64,000 nucleotides of DNA, from assembly GCF_013426205.1 (NCBI RefSeq), contig NC_089424.1, positions 1,922,001 through 1,986,000 of the forward strand. Reading direction: 5' to 3'. The DNA comes from Metarhizium brunneum (lineage: Eukaryota; Ascomycota; Sordariomycetes; Hypocreales; Clavicipitaceae). This document shows positions 20,499 through 31,681 of the stretch, piece by piece. The stretch's first letter is position 1; every line of letters begins with the position of its first letter. A model generated the notes under the pieces. That model ran no database searches, was not told the origin of the DNA, and saw only the letters and a program-made list of their open reading frames with translations. Position numbers and translations under genes: made by a program.

Positions 20499-23400
20499 GT
20501 TGACTTGGTATTAAGAAATAAGTTCCGCAGAGAAATCAGGCTTAATTGACCCTCGGGCACATGTTCCAGTCCCTCGAGCGATTTTGCTGCCAATCAACGT
20601 CAGCATCCATGTACACATCTCCATCATGTACCGCGTCAAGAACAATGAGAAAAATTTTTTTTTTGCCTAGGATCAGATATGTAAAGTTGCGTATAAAATG
20701 TCTTTCAACATGGAAAAGTTCAGACAGCTCCAATAATTTGGAATCATCACAAACAAGGCCAGCCCAACAAAGCTTTAGAACTTTCACAACTGACATACCT
20801 GCCTGCTTTTCCCCTCGCCAAAACCGGGGGTGTTCAAGTGCAATCGTATTTGGCGCGTCGCCGAGGAGTTTCCCGAAATCCTAGCAGGTGCTGCATAGGC
20901 ATCATCTGCTCCAAGTGTTGCACTAGGGTGGTCAGTCGCGCCGTGGTTGATGACGGTGTGGTGGTTTGTGCCAAACAATTGGAGCTCGGAGTGAAAAAGC
21001 TACATGCGTGGTTTGTGTGGAGGGTGAAGGCCGGAAGCCCAGTCGGCTAAACGCCGGCGGCTAATTGGTGGGCTAAGCAGTTTGGCTGGTTGAGAAATGA
21101 GGAAGGAGAAGATTGGAACGAACTGCAGGCGGCTCACAGCAAGGAGTGAAATAAGTGGAGAGGACTGTGATTGGCTTGCGGCCATGTGCATGACCTGAAA
21201 CAAATCGATGGCCCAATGCGGACCAATCAGCAAATTGCCTCCCGCTCTTAATGATCCAGGGTCCAAAAATAGGCTGTGACTGATCATTTCGGTCGAGTTG
21301 GTTCGCCTCGGTCGATTACCAGAGTTGAGCTTCCTTTTTACAACTAAAGTGCTCATTTTCGATGCAAGGCCAACGTAAGCCCGCCGCTGTGGAAGCAGAC
21401 GTGCTGGCTAGTATTGTTTTGCTTTGATTGTTGTTCTGCGTGCTGGGGTCTAGGCATGACGCTTTTACTTCCAGGGTCCGGCTGCATCAGGGACGGGCAT
21501 GCATGGCGATGCGGAGCTAGTACTTGGATCTCTACATGAAAAAACAAACGTTGAAGCAGCTGCTCGTCAAAAATGCATGGCATCCTGTGGACAGCGTGTT
21601 CACCATGATCTCGCGAATTTTGCGTTTCAGCATCGTGCACCAGGGAGTACTCCGTGTTATGTACATACATCATACTCCGTACATCCCGATAAATCTGAAA
21701 GTCAGCCTAACCCTGCCTCACGTGGTCTTGGTAGGGATTTTTGTAGGGATGTGCGTCCTCCTGCACCCTGCTTGGCGTTTCAGTAAGCACCGCCAGCCCT
21801 CGTGCCGGTCCAGTGGCAATTTCTTGATGAGACATCTTGAAGGAAGGCGAGAATTCCGTCTTTGATCTTCCAATCGACAGTCGGTGAGCATGCAGCATGT
21901 CGTGATCTTCAGCTGCGTGGCGAATAATGAAGCGAGCTGAAGGTTTCAGTCTTGTTGGCAAACCAATGACAAGTTTGGACGGCAATTCCCACTTGTTGGA
22001 CAGCATAAATGTCTATTGAACCGACTATTCTTTCATCATCAACGTCCTTGGGAGCCGCCATAGTGGGCCCCGAGATCGATCCTGTTGTGTAATGTACAGT
22101 ATGTACGTCTTGTTGTCCTTGGCAAGGATGATCGTTGGCATCTCGATCAGGTGGGAGAAGACGGAAGAACTACCTGGGTAGGCAGTCTTCACATCCGATG
22201 ACCTTGCAGCATGGGCATTGTGTCAAGTTTCGAAGTTTCGACATGCAAGCAAGACAGGCGCAGGATTGTGTCTGATGTTGCGCTCCCATCTGCAACAGAT
22301 GTCGTAGTTGAGGAAAGATCCGAAACCTGGATCCCGCGAGCTGGATGTCACAAAGCAGTCGTTACCTGCAATTTCGTCATGAGCCAGGGACAGGCATCCA
22401 AGATGAGAGAGGACGCGGAGATGGACATGGACATGGACTTGGAGATATGCAGGCTCCGGGGCGAATGGAGACGAAATCTGGTTAATATTGGTTGCCGAAG
22501 TGGAGGACCAGGCTTATCCAGCCTGTCGCATGGCCACTTGCCTGGAAGCTGATGAGTTGGCCTTTGTGTGTCTTTGGACCGTCATCTCTACATGATACAT
22601 CAGTCAGTATTATCCGTGCCATGGAGAGCTGCGTCCAGAGGTCTCGTATCCACCACAGAAGTTGGAGCCGCAGCGTGGTCTTGCACAATAGCCGGCCAGC
22701 CGCCTGCTCGAGAGGACGACGTAGGCACATACATACCTACTTAAGTACTTGAGTACCTACCTAGGTACTTGGGTATGTGACTTACACATAGGTGCGCGCA
22801 CCTGACACGATGCGGCCGTCCAAAAAAAGATGTGAATAAGCAAGCGTCTGGTGTGGTCTGTGGTGGTGGAAACGCCCGGCCAGACGAGGGCGCACCATTG
22901 AAGGCGCCTGTTGGGTTGCTGTGCGAGTGTCGAGGCGGTGCCTGGGCGGGCGCTGGGCACTGGCCACTGCGTCTGGTACTGGTCTGGTTGGTCCGTGCCC
23001 GGGGAGGCCTGGCACTTGCGCCTGGGGCATCTCAGGCGCCTGATGACGGGCGCCCGTTGGCCAGCCTTCACTAATTCGGCCACTAACATTTCAACTGTAG
23101 AATCTTGGGAACCCCCGGGGCCACCCAGTGCCAGCGCCAGACCTCAAATGAGCTTGGGACCAGTCTGGTTGCCATTAATTAACTTCGAGTCCGTCGGCGC
23201 CTTCAGTCGCTCTTTCCTGATCCGCTGTCCTCCTCAACTCCCTCTCTCCATGTCGGTTCCCTAACACTCGAATCTCCCAACCCACGATCCTTCTTCCCGA
23301 CCGCGCGCTGCTTTACTGGAATCGCCTTGCTCTTCGCCACACCCATCAAACGACCAATACCGGCGCGCCTCTGTTGTTTCCCTCGAATAGTCTGGTTAAT

Positions 23401-23819
23401 CTGCCCACCTCCATCTAGGCAGTCACACCGGCGAGCCTCCAGGCCTGCCTGGGCCTCTCACTCCTTGTCCACGTCTCTGCCTGCCAAACGCCTGCGCCCA
23501 AACGCCGACGGCTTCTTTTCTGCCCACCGCCTGGCCGACTCCCTCCGCGATACTCTTCACCATCGCACCGAAACCATTGCTGCAGCTCCGTCCTCACAAG
23601 ACGTGCAACATCGTCGCTTGGGCCCCGCCTGCGGGGTCTCGTCTCGCGCGGCTCTGCAATCCTCGACCACGGATACTTCAACCAGACGTTACCGGGGACT
23701 CCTAAGCCCATACTCGGGCGGCCATTGTATTCATTGAGCCTCGTCACTCGTCACTCGTCACTCGTCACTCCCTTGGCTATCGTCAGCTGGCCCCCTTCCC
23801 CCTGCTGCCGTTGCGAGGA
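20499..23819. other. Long divergent intergenic region (3.3 kb), no gene supported
   Basis: Lies between divergently transcribed SSU72 and the SH3 adaptor gene. It holds TACTCCGTA at 21673, a palindrome cluster at 22733-22770 (TACCTAGGTA at 22758) and a CT-rich, probably transcribed leader from about 23200. No reading frame has protein character. Confidence 0.5.
23741..23768. repeat. 7-bp tandem repeat (TCGTCAC x4)
   Basis: Four perfect copies lie about 50 bp before the start of the SH3 adaptor gene, so they are probably in its 5' UTR or promoter. Confidence 0.9.
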
Positions 23820-25331
23820 ATGACTGCGACCGCCACCATGACGGATGCCTCGTCCTCCCCAGTTTCGCAGCCTCAAGGCTCGTCCCCTGCGGCGAATGCA
23901 AACCAACCCGCCTTGCCGCCATTGACCACATCAACACCGACACCCTCGCACCGAAGCAATCTCCCCCGGCCAATGTCGCATGCCTCCAAGAGCCGCTTGT
24001 CACAGTACTCGTCGGGATCCGTCCCCTCGAGGTCGCGCCCAGGCTCTCATATGTTTCCCCTGTTTCCTTCTAGCCTATCTTACACCTTGGTGAGAGACTT
24101 CGCCTATCCAGCCGCCCATCCGATGCACTATGGTCCGCCGCCCGAGCCTTCGCGGCCACCTTCTGGCCTGACCACCCCCGCGAGCGAGACCCGAAGACTG
24201 TCTGATCCTCCGGCTTCGTGGGAGCCTCGAATGCCGTGGGACTCGTGGACCTCGGATGGTTTCAGCCGCGGCCATGACATTCCCCCAATTCAATTCGGGG
24301 ACGGACCGCCGTATAGCGAAGACGACGATCTGCAGAGCCCAGTTGTTGCCACCCGTCACCGTAAGCATAAATCAAGTTCAGCAACGCTCGGTCAGAGCAG
24401 GGGGAGGGCTGGCCGGGAAGGCGACATTATGGGCACAACCAACTACGACAGCGAGAGGGGGTATTATGTTGGAACAAGCGGAGATGGGAGCGAGCGCTAC
24501 TATGTGACCCATGGAGGCGAGGCGAATGGTCCGGGAGGCGAGTATGTAACCTATCCTCCTGACCAAGCACGCCATGGCCATGGTTACCATTTTCCTCAAC
24601 AAGGTCATCAGCGCGACTGCGGCCGGCCTGGCTCAGAGAACTGCAGTTCTCCATCGTCCTCTGGATACCATGACCTTGACGAATCTCGCTATTCACGTGA
24701 CTATCAGTTCACCATTACTTCGCCCGACGAGGAGTTTCACGGTAAGGCCGTGGCCTTGTTCGATTTTGAGCGCGAGAATGAAAACGAATTGCCACTAGTT
24801 GAGGGCCAGATCATTTGGGTGTCATACAGACATGGCCAAGGCTGGCTTGTCGCCGAGGACCCAAAGACCCAGGAAAGTGGACTGGTTCCCGAGGAATACG
24901 TGCGATTGCTCCGAGACATTGAAGGCGGTATGAACAGCTTGACTGGGCATCTTGTGGATGCCTGTATATCCCTGAACGAAGCCGAGACGCCTACACAAGC
25001 GGAACATGGTGGCAAAGAACGACAACCATCCATCACGTCTACCAATGGCTATCACCAACCGGTTGTATCCGTTTTCTCGACGTCGAGCAAGGATTTGAAC
25101 CCCTACCCCACCGGGCAGCTGGGAATTCAGGCCGGGCAGACGCCTCCACAGGTCATCCATTATCACGGACAACGTGGTGGTAGCCAGACAAGCACGCCCA
25201 CCATCCCCCAACACAACGAGCCCGGAATGGCTCGTAGGGGAAGCCAGGATTCAACCAACGATGGCGAAGCTGGTACTACGCCAGTACAAGAACACCCAAC
25301 GGCTACCTCTAGTCAGGCAGCTGCTCGGTGA
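23820..25331 (+). CDS. SH3-domain adaptor of the Nbp2/Skb5 type
   Basis: Single exon, 503 aa. The first ATG is at 23820; a second in-frame ATG at 23838 has the better context (gccaccATGa) and may be used. Residues 1-300 are Ser/Pro/Gly-rich and mostly disordered, with one ordered block (FPLFPSSLSYTLVRDFAYP). The SH3 domain spans about 308-366: GKAVALFDFERENENELPL, then EGQIIWVSYRHGQGWLVAED and SGLVPEEYVRLL, with ALFDF, the acidic RT loop, GWLVAED and the P-x-x-Y motif present. The 'ISYxHGQGWLVAED' form is characteristic of Nbp2/Skb5, adaptors that bring phosphatases to HOG/cell-wall MAPK modules or bind PAK kinases. The C-terminal tail (about 370-503) is disordered. Function is inferred from the domain alone. 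Confidence 0.85.
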   Translation: MTATATMTDASSSPVSQPQGSSPAANANQPALPPLTTSTPTPSHRSNLPRPMSHASKSRLSQYSSGSVPSRSRPGSHMFPLFPSSLSYTLVRDFAYPAAHPMHYGPPPEPSRPPSGLTTPASETRRLSDPPASWEPRMPWDSWTSDGFSRGHDIPPIQFGDGPPYSEDDDLQSPVVATRHRKHKSSSATLGQSRGRAGREGDIMGTTNYDSERGYYVGTSGDGSERYYVTHGGEANGPGGEYVTYPPDQARHGHGYHFPQQGHQRDCGRPGSENCSSPSSSGYHDLDESRYSRDYQFTITSPDEEFHGKAVALFDFERENENELPLVEGQIIWVSYRHGQGWLVAEDPKTQESGLVPEEYVRLLRDIEGGMNSLTGHLVDACISLNEAETPTQAEHGGKERQPSITSTNGYHQPVVSVFSTSSKDLNPYPTGQLGIQAGQTPPQVIHYHGQRGGSQTSTPTIPQHNEPGMARRGSQDSTNDGEAGTTPVQEHPTATSSQAAAR

Positions 25332-26384
25332 AGTTGGTTTCTCAAGCGACGTTTTTCATATATCTGCATGGGGACTCGAACGTTTTAAAGGCACCAAAAT
25401 AATGCCGGAGACTGCAACTACATTGCTGATGAGATTATGCTTGCACATTTTTTGTTTAATATTATGAGGCACGTGCTTGGGCGGCTTATGCTTATATACA
25501 ACAGCCATGTAAGTAGGTAGGACTTTTGGGTCTCTCGGCGGTAAATAATCTGGTATTGGATCTCATGACCAACTGAGGCCTGACCCTTCAATCTAGAGAG
25601 GAGATGAGGAAGTGAAGAAAGAAACGGGACAAGTGCAGCCACAGACTGGCAAGGGACGACGGGGTAAAAAGGCGGATAGCGGGTATCAGTGAGGCTTCAA
25701 ATCATCTTTAAAGCGAGCCTAGGGCGGACTTGTATGATTCAGGATAATATGCATATTGCCTGTCACTATTTTGGTGAAGGCAATCACTTGGCGTCTCTTA
25801 GATCCTTTGCGATTCGTCTTCAAGTATCGTGTGATGGATGCGTGGGCTCATGTTGCTGGAACTCTGGATGTTGCGACTCGTCGTAGTTGAGGTTTTCAAG
25901 ACATTGCAAACGTGCTCTGGCCATACATCTAAGTACCTACCTAGGTGCCTAGCATACATCCGTGGATAATTTTGTCTGGTGAGTCCTCTTTTCTGTTGCA
26001 TACTTAAGTACTTACTTAGGTACCTAGGTAGTACTCGGTACCTCGGAGGACACTCGGCCATGGTGTTGTGCCCCGTACTACTTAAGTAGGTAGCTGTTTT
26101 AACTTTGTCCCGTACGGGTATGAACTGGGAGAAATGCTGCTTATCAATCAACAGCATCAGCAACGGGCATACTCCGTACTTAAGCATGGTGGGCTCATGC
26201 TGGGGTAGTCACGTGGTTGGCGTCATCACTGAGGCTTGCAGCCGCAACCGCACCCGCACCCGCATCAGAGCATGGCGTCCCTCTCTTGCATCATCCATTA
26301 CCTTTTTTCCCTTTGAGCCGAAGACTGTGTGTGTTTTGACCAATTATCCTCAATTGAACCGACACAACCACGCCGTCATCGGAT
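25332..26384. other. Intergenic with dense palindrome cluster
   Basis: No gene seen. From 25930 to 26180 the DNA is packed with CCTAGG/CTTAAG-type palindromes (TACCTAGGTA at 26021, ACTTAAGT several times) and one TACTCCGTA at 26170, immediately upstream of MCR1. Confidence 0.6.
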
Positions 26385-27543
26385 ATGTTTGCTCGATCTG
26401 CTTTCCGCGTGGCCCAGCCACTGAAGACTGTACGTGTGCAAATTGCGTCTGGCTTCTGGTTCCGGAGATTCCACTAGGACACCCAAAGCTGGCAAGGCTG
26501 GTTATGGCATGGTTACTAACGGGTAGTTTTCAGCAAGCTCGCCGATATGCGACTGAGACACCATCCAAGGGAGGATCCAACGCCTTTTTCTACGCTGCGG
26601 GTGCTGCTGCTATCGCCGGAGCTGGATACTACTACTTGGGCGGAAGCACCCCCGTGGCCGCCAAGGTGAAGGAGGCTGTTCCTGCTAAGCCTGCTTTTAC
26701 CGGCGGCGATCAGGGATTCCTTTCTCTGAAGCTGGCCGATGTTGATATTGTCAACCACAACACCAAGCGTCTTCGTTTTGAGCTCCCTGAGGGTGACATG
26801 GTCTCTGGTCTCCATATTGCCAGTGCCATCTTGACCAAGTTCAAGGGCCCCAACGACGAGAAGGCCACGCTCCGACCTTATACTCCCATCAGCGACGAAG
26901 GTATAACAGAGACGCCCCATCTTCTGCCGGCATTGCAATCATGACATGCTAACGCCCTTGACTTTTTGATGTAGGAGAGAAGGGCCACATTGATCTCTTG
27001 GTCAAGAAATATCCCGACGGCCCCATGAGCACTCACCTCCACGACCTGGTTCCTGGTCAGCGCCTTGACTTCAAGGGCCCTCTGCCCAAATACTCCTGGT
27101 CCGAGAACAAGCATGACCACATTGCGCTCATTGCTGGCGGCACTGGCATCACCCCGATGTACCAGCTCTGCCGAGCCATCTTCAACAACTCCAACGACAA
27201 GACCAAGGTTACTCTTGTTTTCGGCAATGTGACCGAGGAGGACATTCTTCTCCGCCGCGAGCTTGCCGAGCTCGAGAATACCTACCCCCAACGATTCCGT
27301 GCCTTTTACGTCCTGGACAAGGCCCCCAAGGACTGGCAAGGCAATACTGGGTACATCTCCAAGGAGTTGCTCAAGACGGTGCTGCCCGAGCCCAAGGAGG
27401 AGAACATCAAGGTGTTTGTCTGTGGACCCCCGGGTCTGATGAAGGCCATCTCTGGCCCCAAGGTCAGCCCCAAGGACCAGGGTGAGCTCTCTGGCTCTCT
27501 GAAGGATCTTGGCTACTCCCAGGAGCAGGTCTACAAGTTTTAA
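26385..27543 (+). CDS. MCR1: NADH-cytochrome b5 reductase Mcr1
   Basis: Exons 26385-26429, 26534-26900 and 26975-27543, introns 104 and 74 nt, 326 aa. Exon 1 codes only [15 protein letters not shown], an Arg-containing mitochondrial presequence, continued by [12 protein letters not shown] hydrophobic anchor follows ([19 protein letters not shown]). The FAD domain shows the LRPYTPIS flavin-binding motif, split by intron 2 just after it, and [26 protein letters not shown]. The NADH domain has [14 protein letters not shown] and [15 protein letters not shown]. Length and domain order match yeast Mcr1, which exists in an outer-membrane and an intermembrane-space form and passes electrons from NADH to cytochrome b5 for sterol synthesis and antioxidant recycling. 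All key residues look intact. Confidence 0.95.
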
Positions 27544-27968
27544 AAAGAGGATGCTTCGAGACTGGAACTGCCCCATCCCCCGCTGTACGATAGGAAATTA
27601 TAAATTATAGATGCAAGGCAACAAGACATAGACTTTTTATCCAGTCGCGCAGCGTCCTGGCTGGCGGCATCTATGCATATTATTCGGCCCGTGAAGACAT
27701 CTTGTTCCTTGCATGATGCTGTCGAGATTGCAGCCCACTAGGCAAAGAGACGAAGCTATGCTGGCCGTCTCTCCCGACTACATCCTAAGAGGCTGTCTAT
27801 TCCGGACGATGGAGGCACTTGGCCTCTGCAAACTTTGGATCCAAGCCTCTGCCGGCGGTAGATTTGCAGCATTCCTGTGCCCGGTGGCATTGCGCCTACT
27901 GCCTCGTTGAGTCGTTGTTCCAAGCAGAGCGAGTTGGGCGACGAGCATATTCCCGGTTATCCCTCGGG
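27544..27968. other. Intergenic, no gene seen
   Basis: 3' flank of MCR1 and 5' flank of the broken MARVEL-type gene. No coding frame is supported. Confidence 0.5.
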
Positions 27969-28788
27969 ATGGTCGTCGCGATCCGCCTCATCCAGCTCTT
28001 GTTGGCCGTGGCCATTCTTGGCCCGTCGGCATACACCCATCTCTGCAACCCGGACCGCGGCCGTCACCAACGGCCTGGGCCTCTTCACGATGCGCCGGAA
28101 TTTCCCAGGCTCTTTTGAATGGAAGTGCTAACGCAACCTTTTTTGCTCACATCCCCTAGGCCCTCGTGACCGTCGTCGTCAACATCTGGCTTGTCTGCGC
28201 GCACACCTGCTCGCCCCGCGCGTACAACTACTGGGCCGCCCTCTTCTTCGACCTCTACCTGTACCTCTTCGGGCTAACATTACCACCTTCTCGCTCGGCG
28301 CCACCTGGACTGGCCTCATCTTTGCCGCCGACACGGTCCGCCGCTCCCTGCGGTCCTCGTACGGCTTCTGCGACAACTACAAGGTCTTTGGCGGCGTGGT
28401 CGCGGGCATCGCCCGTCTCGGCGCCATCGAGTTGTACGTATTGGCAACATAGCCTTGGTCTCGTGTAGTTCTTGCTGACACTCCCCTCCTCTTTTTTTAA
28501 GTAGCCTGCTGTTCTTCATCGCGTGGGTGACAGATGCCGTCGTCAGCTACCGGCACCGTCGGGGCGGCGGCCGCGCGCGGGCCCGTCGTGTGGCGGCTGC
28601 CGGGTCCGGGACGGCGCCGTACCAGCTCCAGATGCAGCGGCGGACATTCTATCCGAAGGCACAGCATTGGGCTCCAGCATACGGGCAACACCTTCGTCCA
28701 GACGCATGCGCCTCCTCCTCCCGGGGTCTATCCCGCGCCCGCGCCTCCTCCTCACCAGCTTGCGGCTCCTTGCCACCCGACCTACTGA
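27969..28788 (+). pseudogene. Broken MARVEL-type four-TM membrane protein gene
   Basis: A recognisable membrane protein is spread over several frames. It begins MVVAIRLIQLLLAVAILGPSAYT (TM1) and after an extra base near 28038 continues as ISATRTAAVTNGLGLFT. An intron is expected at 28090-28159 because the two sides join as LFT-ALVTVVVNIWLVCAHT, and a CTAAC branch site (28128) and CCTAG acceptor are present, but the donor position reads AT instead of GT. After FFDLYLYLF (28270) one base is missing, and the frame resumes as NITTFSLGATWTGLIFAADTVRR...YGFCDNYKVFGGVVAGIARLGAIE. A good intron (28434-28504) leads to FLLFFIAWVTDAVVSYRHRR. The Pro-rich tail HAPPPPGVYPAPAPPP lies in yet another frame. 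Several lesions in 0.8 kb indicate decay, or assembly error. Similar fungal MARVEL-like proteins have unknown roles. Confidence 0.65.
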
Positions 28789-29132
28789 GTTGACCGGCGC
28801 GACGGGGCAATACATGTGCAGGTAGGTAGTTGGAATTGAAGGGAAAGGGGGGCTGTAATAAGTACCAAGCATGTCGGCTTGTTACAACAAAAAAAGAACA
28901 GGTTGCAACGCAACTCTTCCTAATTTTAATTTCAAATAATAATTTAATTTAGAGATAATCATAGCAACCCGACGTGCTGGCCAGTCAGGCATGTATGGAG
29001 CGGAGGCGTCCGCATATATGCTGCTATTAGTTTACACGGTAGACATGAATGTAATTTGTAAAACTATTCGCTATCCAAGGTCGCCACTCCTATTGGATTC
29101 TCAAATTCATGTCCCGCGCCCACGAGCTGCCA
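28789..29132. other. Convergent intergenic region
   Basis: 3' flanks of the broken MARVEL-type gene and of the M28 peptidase gene. A short AT-rich stretch (28917-28960) is present and no gene is seen. Confidence 0.55.
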
Positions 29133-31681
29133 TTATATGCTCTCCGCGGCCTTGTTAACACACCGATCAATGATGCCCGCCCACTTGAGACCATTGATGT
29201 AGTCCTTGGCATCAATGCTCTCTACCAGACCGGGGTACACGGCTATCATTAAATTAGCAGGTCGAATCAGCTAACAAACTGCACACGAGAAACTACTTAC
29301 CTCCAGAGTAACCGGTCCACAGGCCAGGGGCAAACACTACATGCTTGAACCAACTGCGCTTGTCGAGACCGCCTTCAAACAAGAAGTGCCTCTCAAAGAA
29401 CTTGTACTGTACATTGACCTTGGCAATGGTGGTCCACAGCTTGATCTTGCCGATGATATTCCACCACGGAATACCATCTCTCAACTTCTTATTTGCCCAT
29501 GCAGCGCGTTCGTCTAGCCCGACGGCTTTTGTGCGCAGCTTGCTTAGCGACGCACGTATCTTCCTGAGGCTGGCTTCAAACGCATCAGCGCTGCCTTTGG
29601 CGTCCTTGGAGAGCGCAGCTCCTCGCATTGCGAACATGGCCTCGTCCGTGGCTGGGTCCTCATTGCTTTTGAGCTTGGCTTCTACCTGGTCGAGATATGC
29701 ACCTAGGGCATCAGCGTACTCGGTGGCGCCAAAGGGAATCACAATGGTATCAGCCAGCTCGGACAGCAGGACGCCGAGGACTCTGGACATGGCCAGATGA
29801 TACTTGAAGCCGGGGTCGCCGTATTCATGCATCCAGTGGAAACTGTCGTAGTTGCTGTGATAGTGGTAGACGGGACCATTGGAGCCGGCTTTGAAGCCCA
29901 TATCAATGGAAGGGACTCCCGCAAAGTCTTGGAATGCAGTAAAGTCACTGCCGCTGCCCATGGTACTAATCTTACCATCCCAGACGTCTCCGACAGACTG
30001 ACCAGGAACGGTTTGGTTGGGCGAGGGAACCTTGTGTGTCGCATCCCGCAAGACTTGGTTTAAGAGAGGAGCGGCGGAAGCTCCAAAGGATGGGCCAGAT
30101 GCGGCGACATCGACGTTGATATAAGCAACATTGGCATCGGAGAGCCAGGGGAGATACTCCTCAACCCATTCGGTGCTGCCGATGAGACCGTATTCTTCGC
30201 CATCCCAGCTGCCAAACACAATGGTTCGGAGAGGCTTCCAACCCGCCTCAACAGCCTTGCCAACGCTGCGTACAACTTCGTTCAACACGGCTGAGCCGCT
30301 GTTGGGGTCCCCAGCACCACCAGCAATCCACGCATCCCTATGGTTGCCCACAACAATAACCTCGTTCGGGATTGTTCCATTGACAACACCAATAACATCC
30401 CACTGAGGAGTGGTGACATACTCCTGTTCGTTGTGCAGGTTAAGGAGCACATGTGCGGGAGAAGGCCCAACGTTGTAATCTATGCCCTTGTATCCGAGGC
30501 CCAGGTTCCTCGTCCAGTGGTCGCTCAAATCCGAGGCTTTTGGGCCATGTCCATTCAAAGCCTTGAGAATAGGAAGAGCGTCAACATATGAGATGGGAAT
30601 GGAGGGGATAGATGGTATGCTATCATCGGCGGGCGCTCGTGGAACGCCGGGCTTAGACGGGTAGCCTGGGGTAGTTCTGACGTGAAATTTGTTAGCAGTC
30701 GGCCAATCGCGGCAGAGCTCGGTGCAAGCAAGGAACGTACGGGTCACCGGGACGAATGCTCAAGAACTGGACACTCCCGCGCTGAACGCTACTCTCATGT
30801 CGAGCGGGACCTTTGGGGTATTGCTCGTATCCATTGGCCTCGGTCTTGTCGCCATCGTCACCAGGGTCACTGTAAATTACAGTACCAACCATGCCCAGCT
30901 CTTGAGCACGCTTCACTTTGAGACCTCGGAAGATGCCGCCATATCGGGCAATTGCAATCTTGCCTTTGAGATTAATGCCAGCATCAACAAGGTCTTGGTA
31001 ATCCTGGTAGGTTCCGTAGTTGACGTAGACAAACTGACCAGTAACGTTGCCGCTGGCAGAGTACCCGTGAAAGGTGGGAACTCGGGTATCAAGTGCAGTG
31101 GTAGGGTCCTCGTCCAGGACCGCCTCGGTCAGAGAAGCATCAAATGTCACAGTCCATGAATTGTCCTTTTCAGACTTCTTCAGCAGAGAGAGGCTGTGGT
31201 CAAGGGGGTAATTAATATACACATCGTATTCGGCGATGCTGGCATCGACCCCCCAGCTCTGCCACTTCTCTCTAGTCCAATCGGCCTAGCAGAGGGTTAG
31301 CTAATGAATAGCAGGGATGCGGGTTGAGTCAAGAAGCCCTACCTGTGAGAAGTTCTTGCCCGCCAGATGAGGGCCAGAGGTGTAATAGCGGCTCCATTCT
31401 TCAGCATGGTCTGCGGTTGGGGTCTCTAAGAGGATCTTCTGGACCTCTTGGTGAGAGAGGCGCTTGCCTTGCTGGTGTGAGTGCGAGTAGTGGCTGTGGT
31501 GACCATGGTGATGGTGGTAAGGCCAGATGAGAAAAACGTGGGTAAGGAATGAGGCGAATCCGAGTGCGAGGACACAAGTGCAGGCGATGGTGCAGAACCG
31601 CCGGCAAGTGTCATGGCGATATCTCCTCCGGGGCGGCGCAACACGGACCGTCTGGATCAGCGGCGTCGACTCGTTGGCCAT
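29133..31681 (-). CDS. M28 peptidase, glutamate carboxypeptidase II / Vps70 type
   Basis: Four exons (31681-31343, 31285-30741, 30676-29301, 29242-29133; introns 57, 64 and 58 nt) give 789 aa. A short basic cytosolic N-terminus precedes one TM helix (about 29-53), then a His-rich luminal linker (HHHHGHHSHYSHSH), which may bind metal. A PA-type insert follows (ASGNVTGQFVYVNYGTYQDY...KIAIARYGG), then the M28 core with zinc ligands H407-x-D409 in VVGNHRDAWIAGG, E455-E456 in SWDGEEYGLIGSTEW, and the distal His of HYHSNYDSF. The helical TFR-type dimerisation domain closes the protein, ending YSGAVYPGLVESIDAKDYI. All zinc and catalytic residues I can check are present. The family comprises type II membrane metallopeptidases; yeast Vps70 affects vacuolar sorting. 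Confidence 0.92.
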
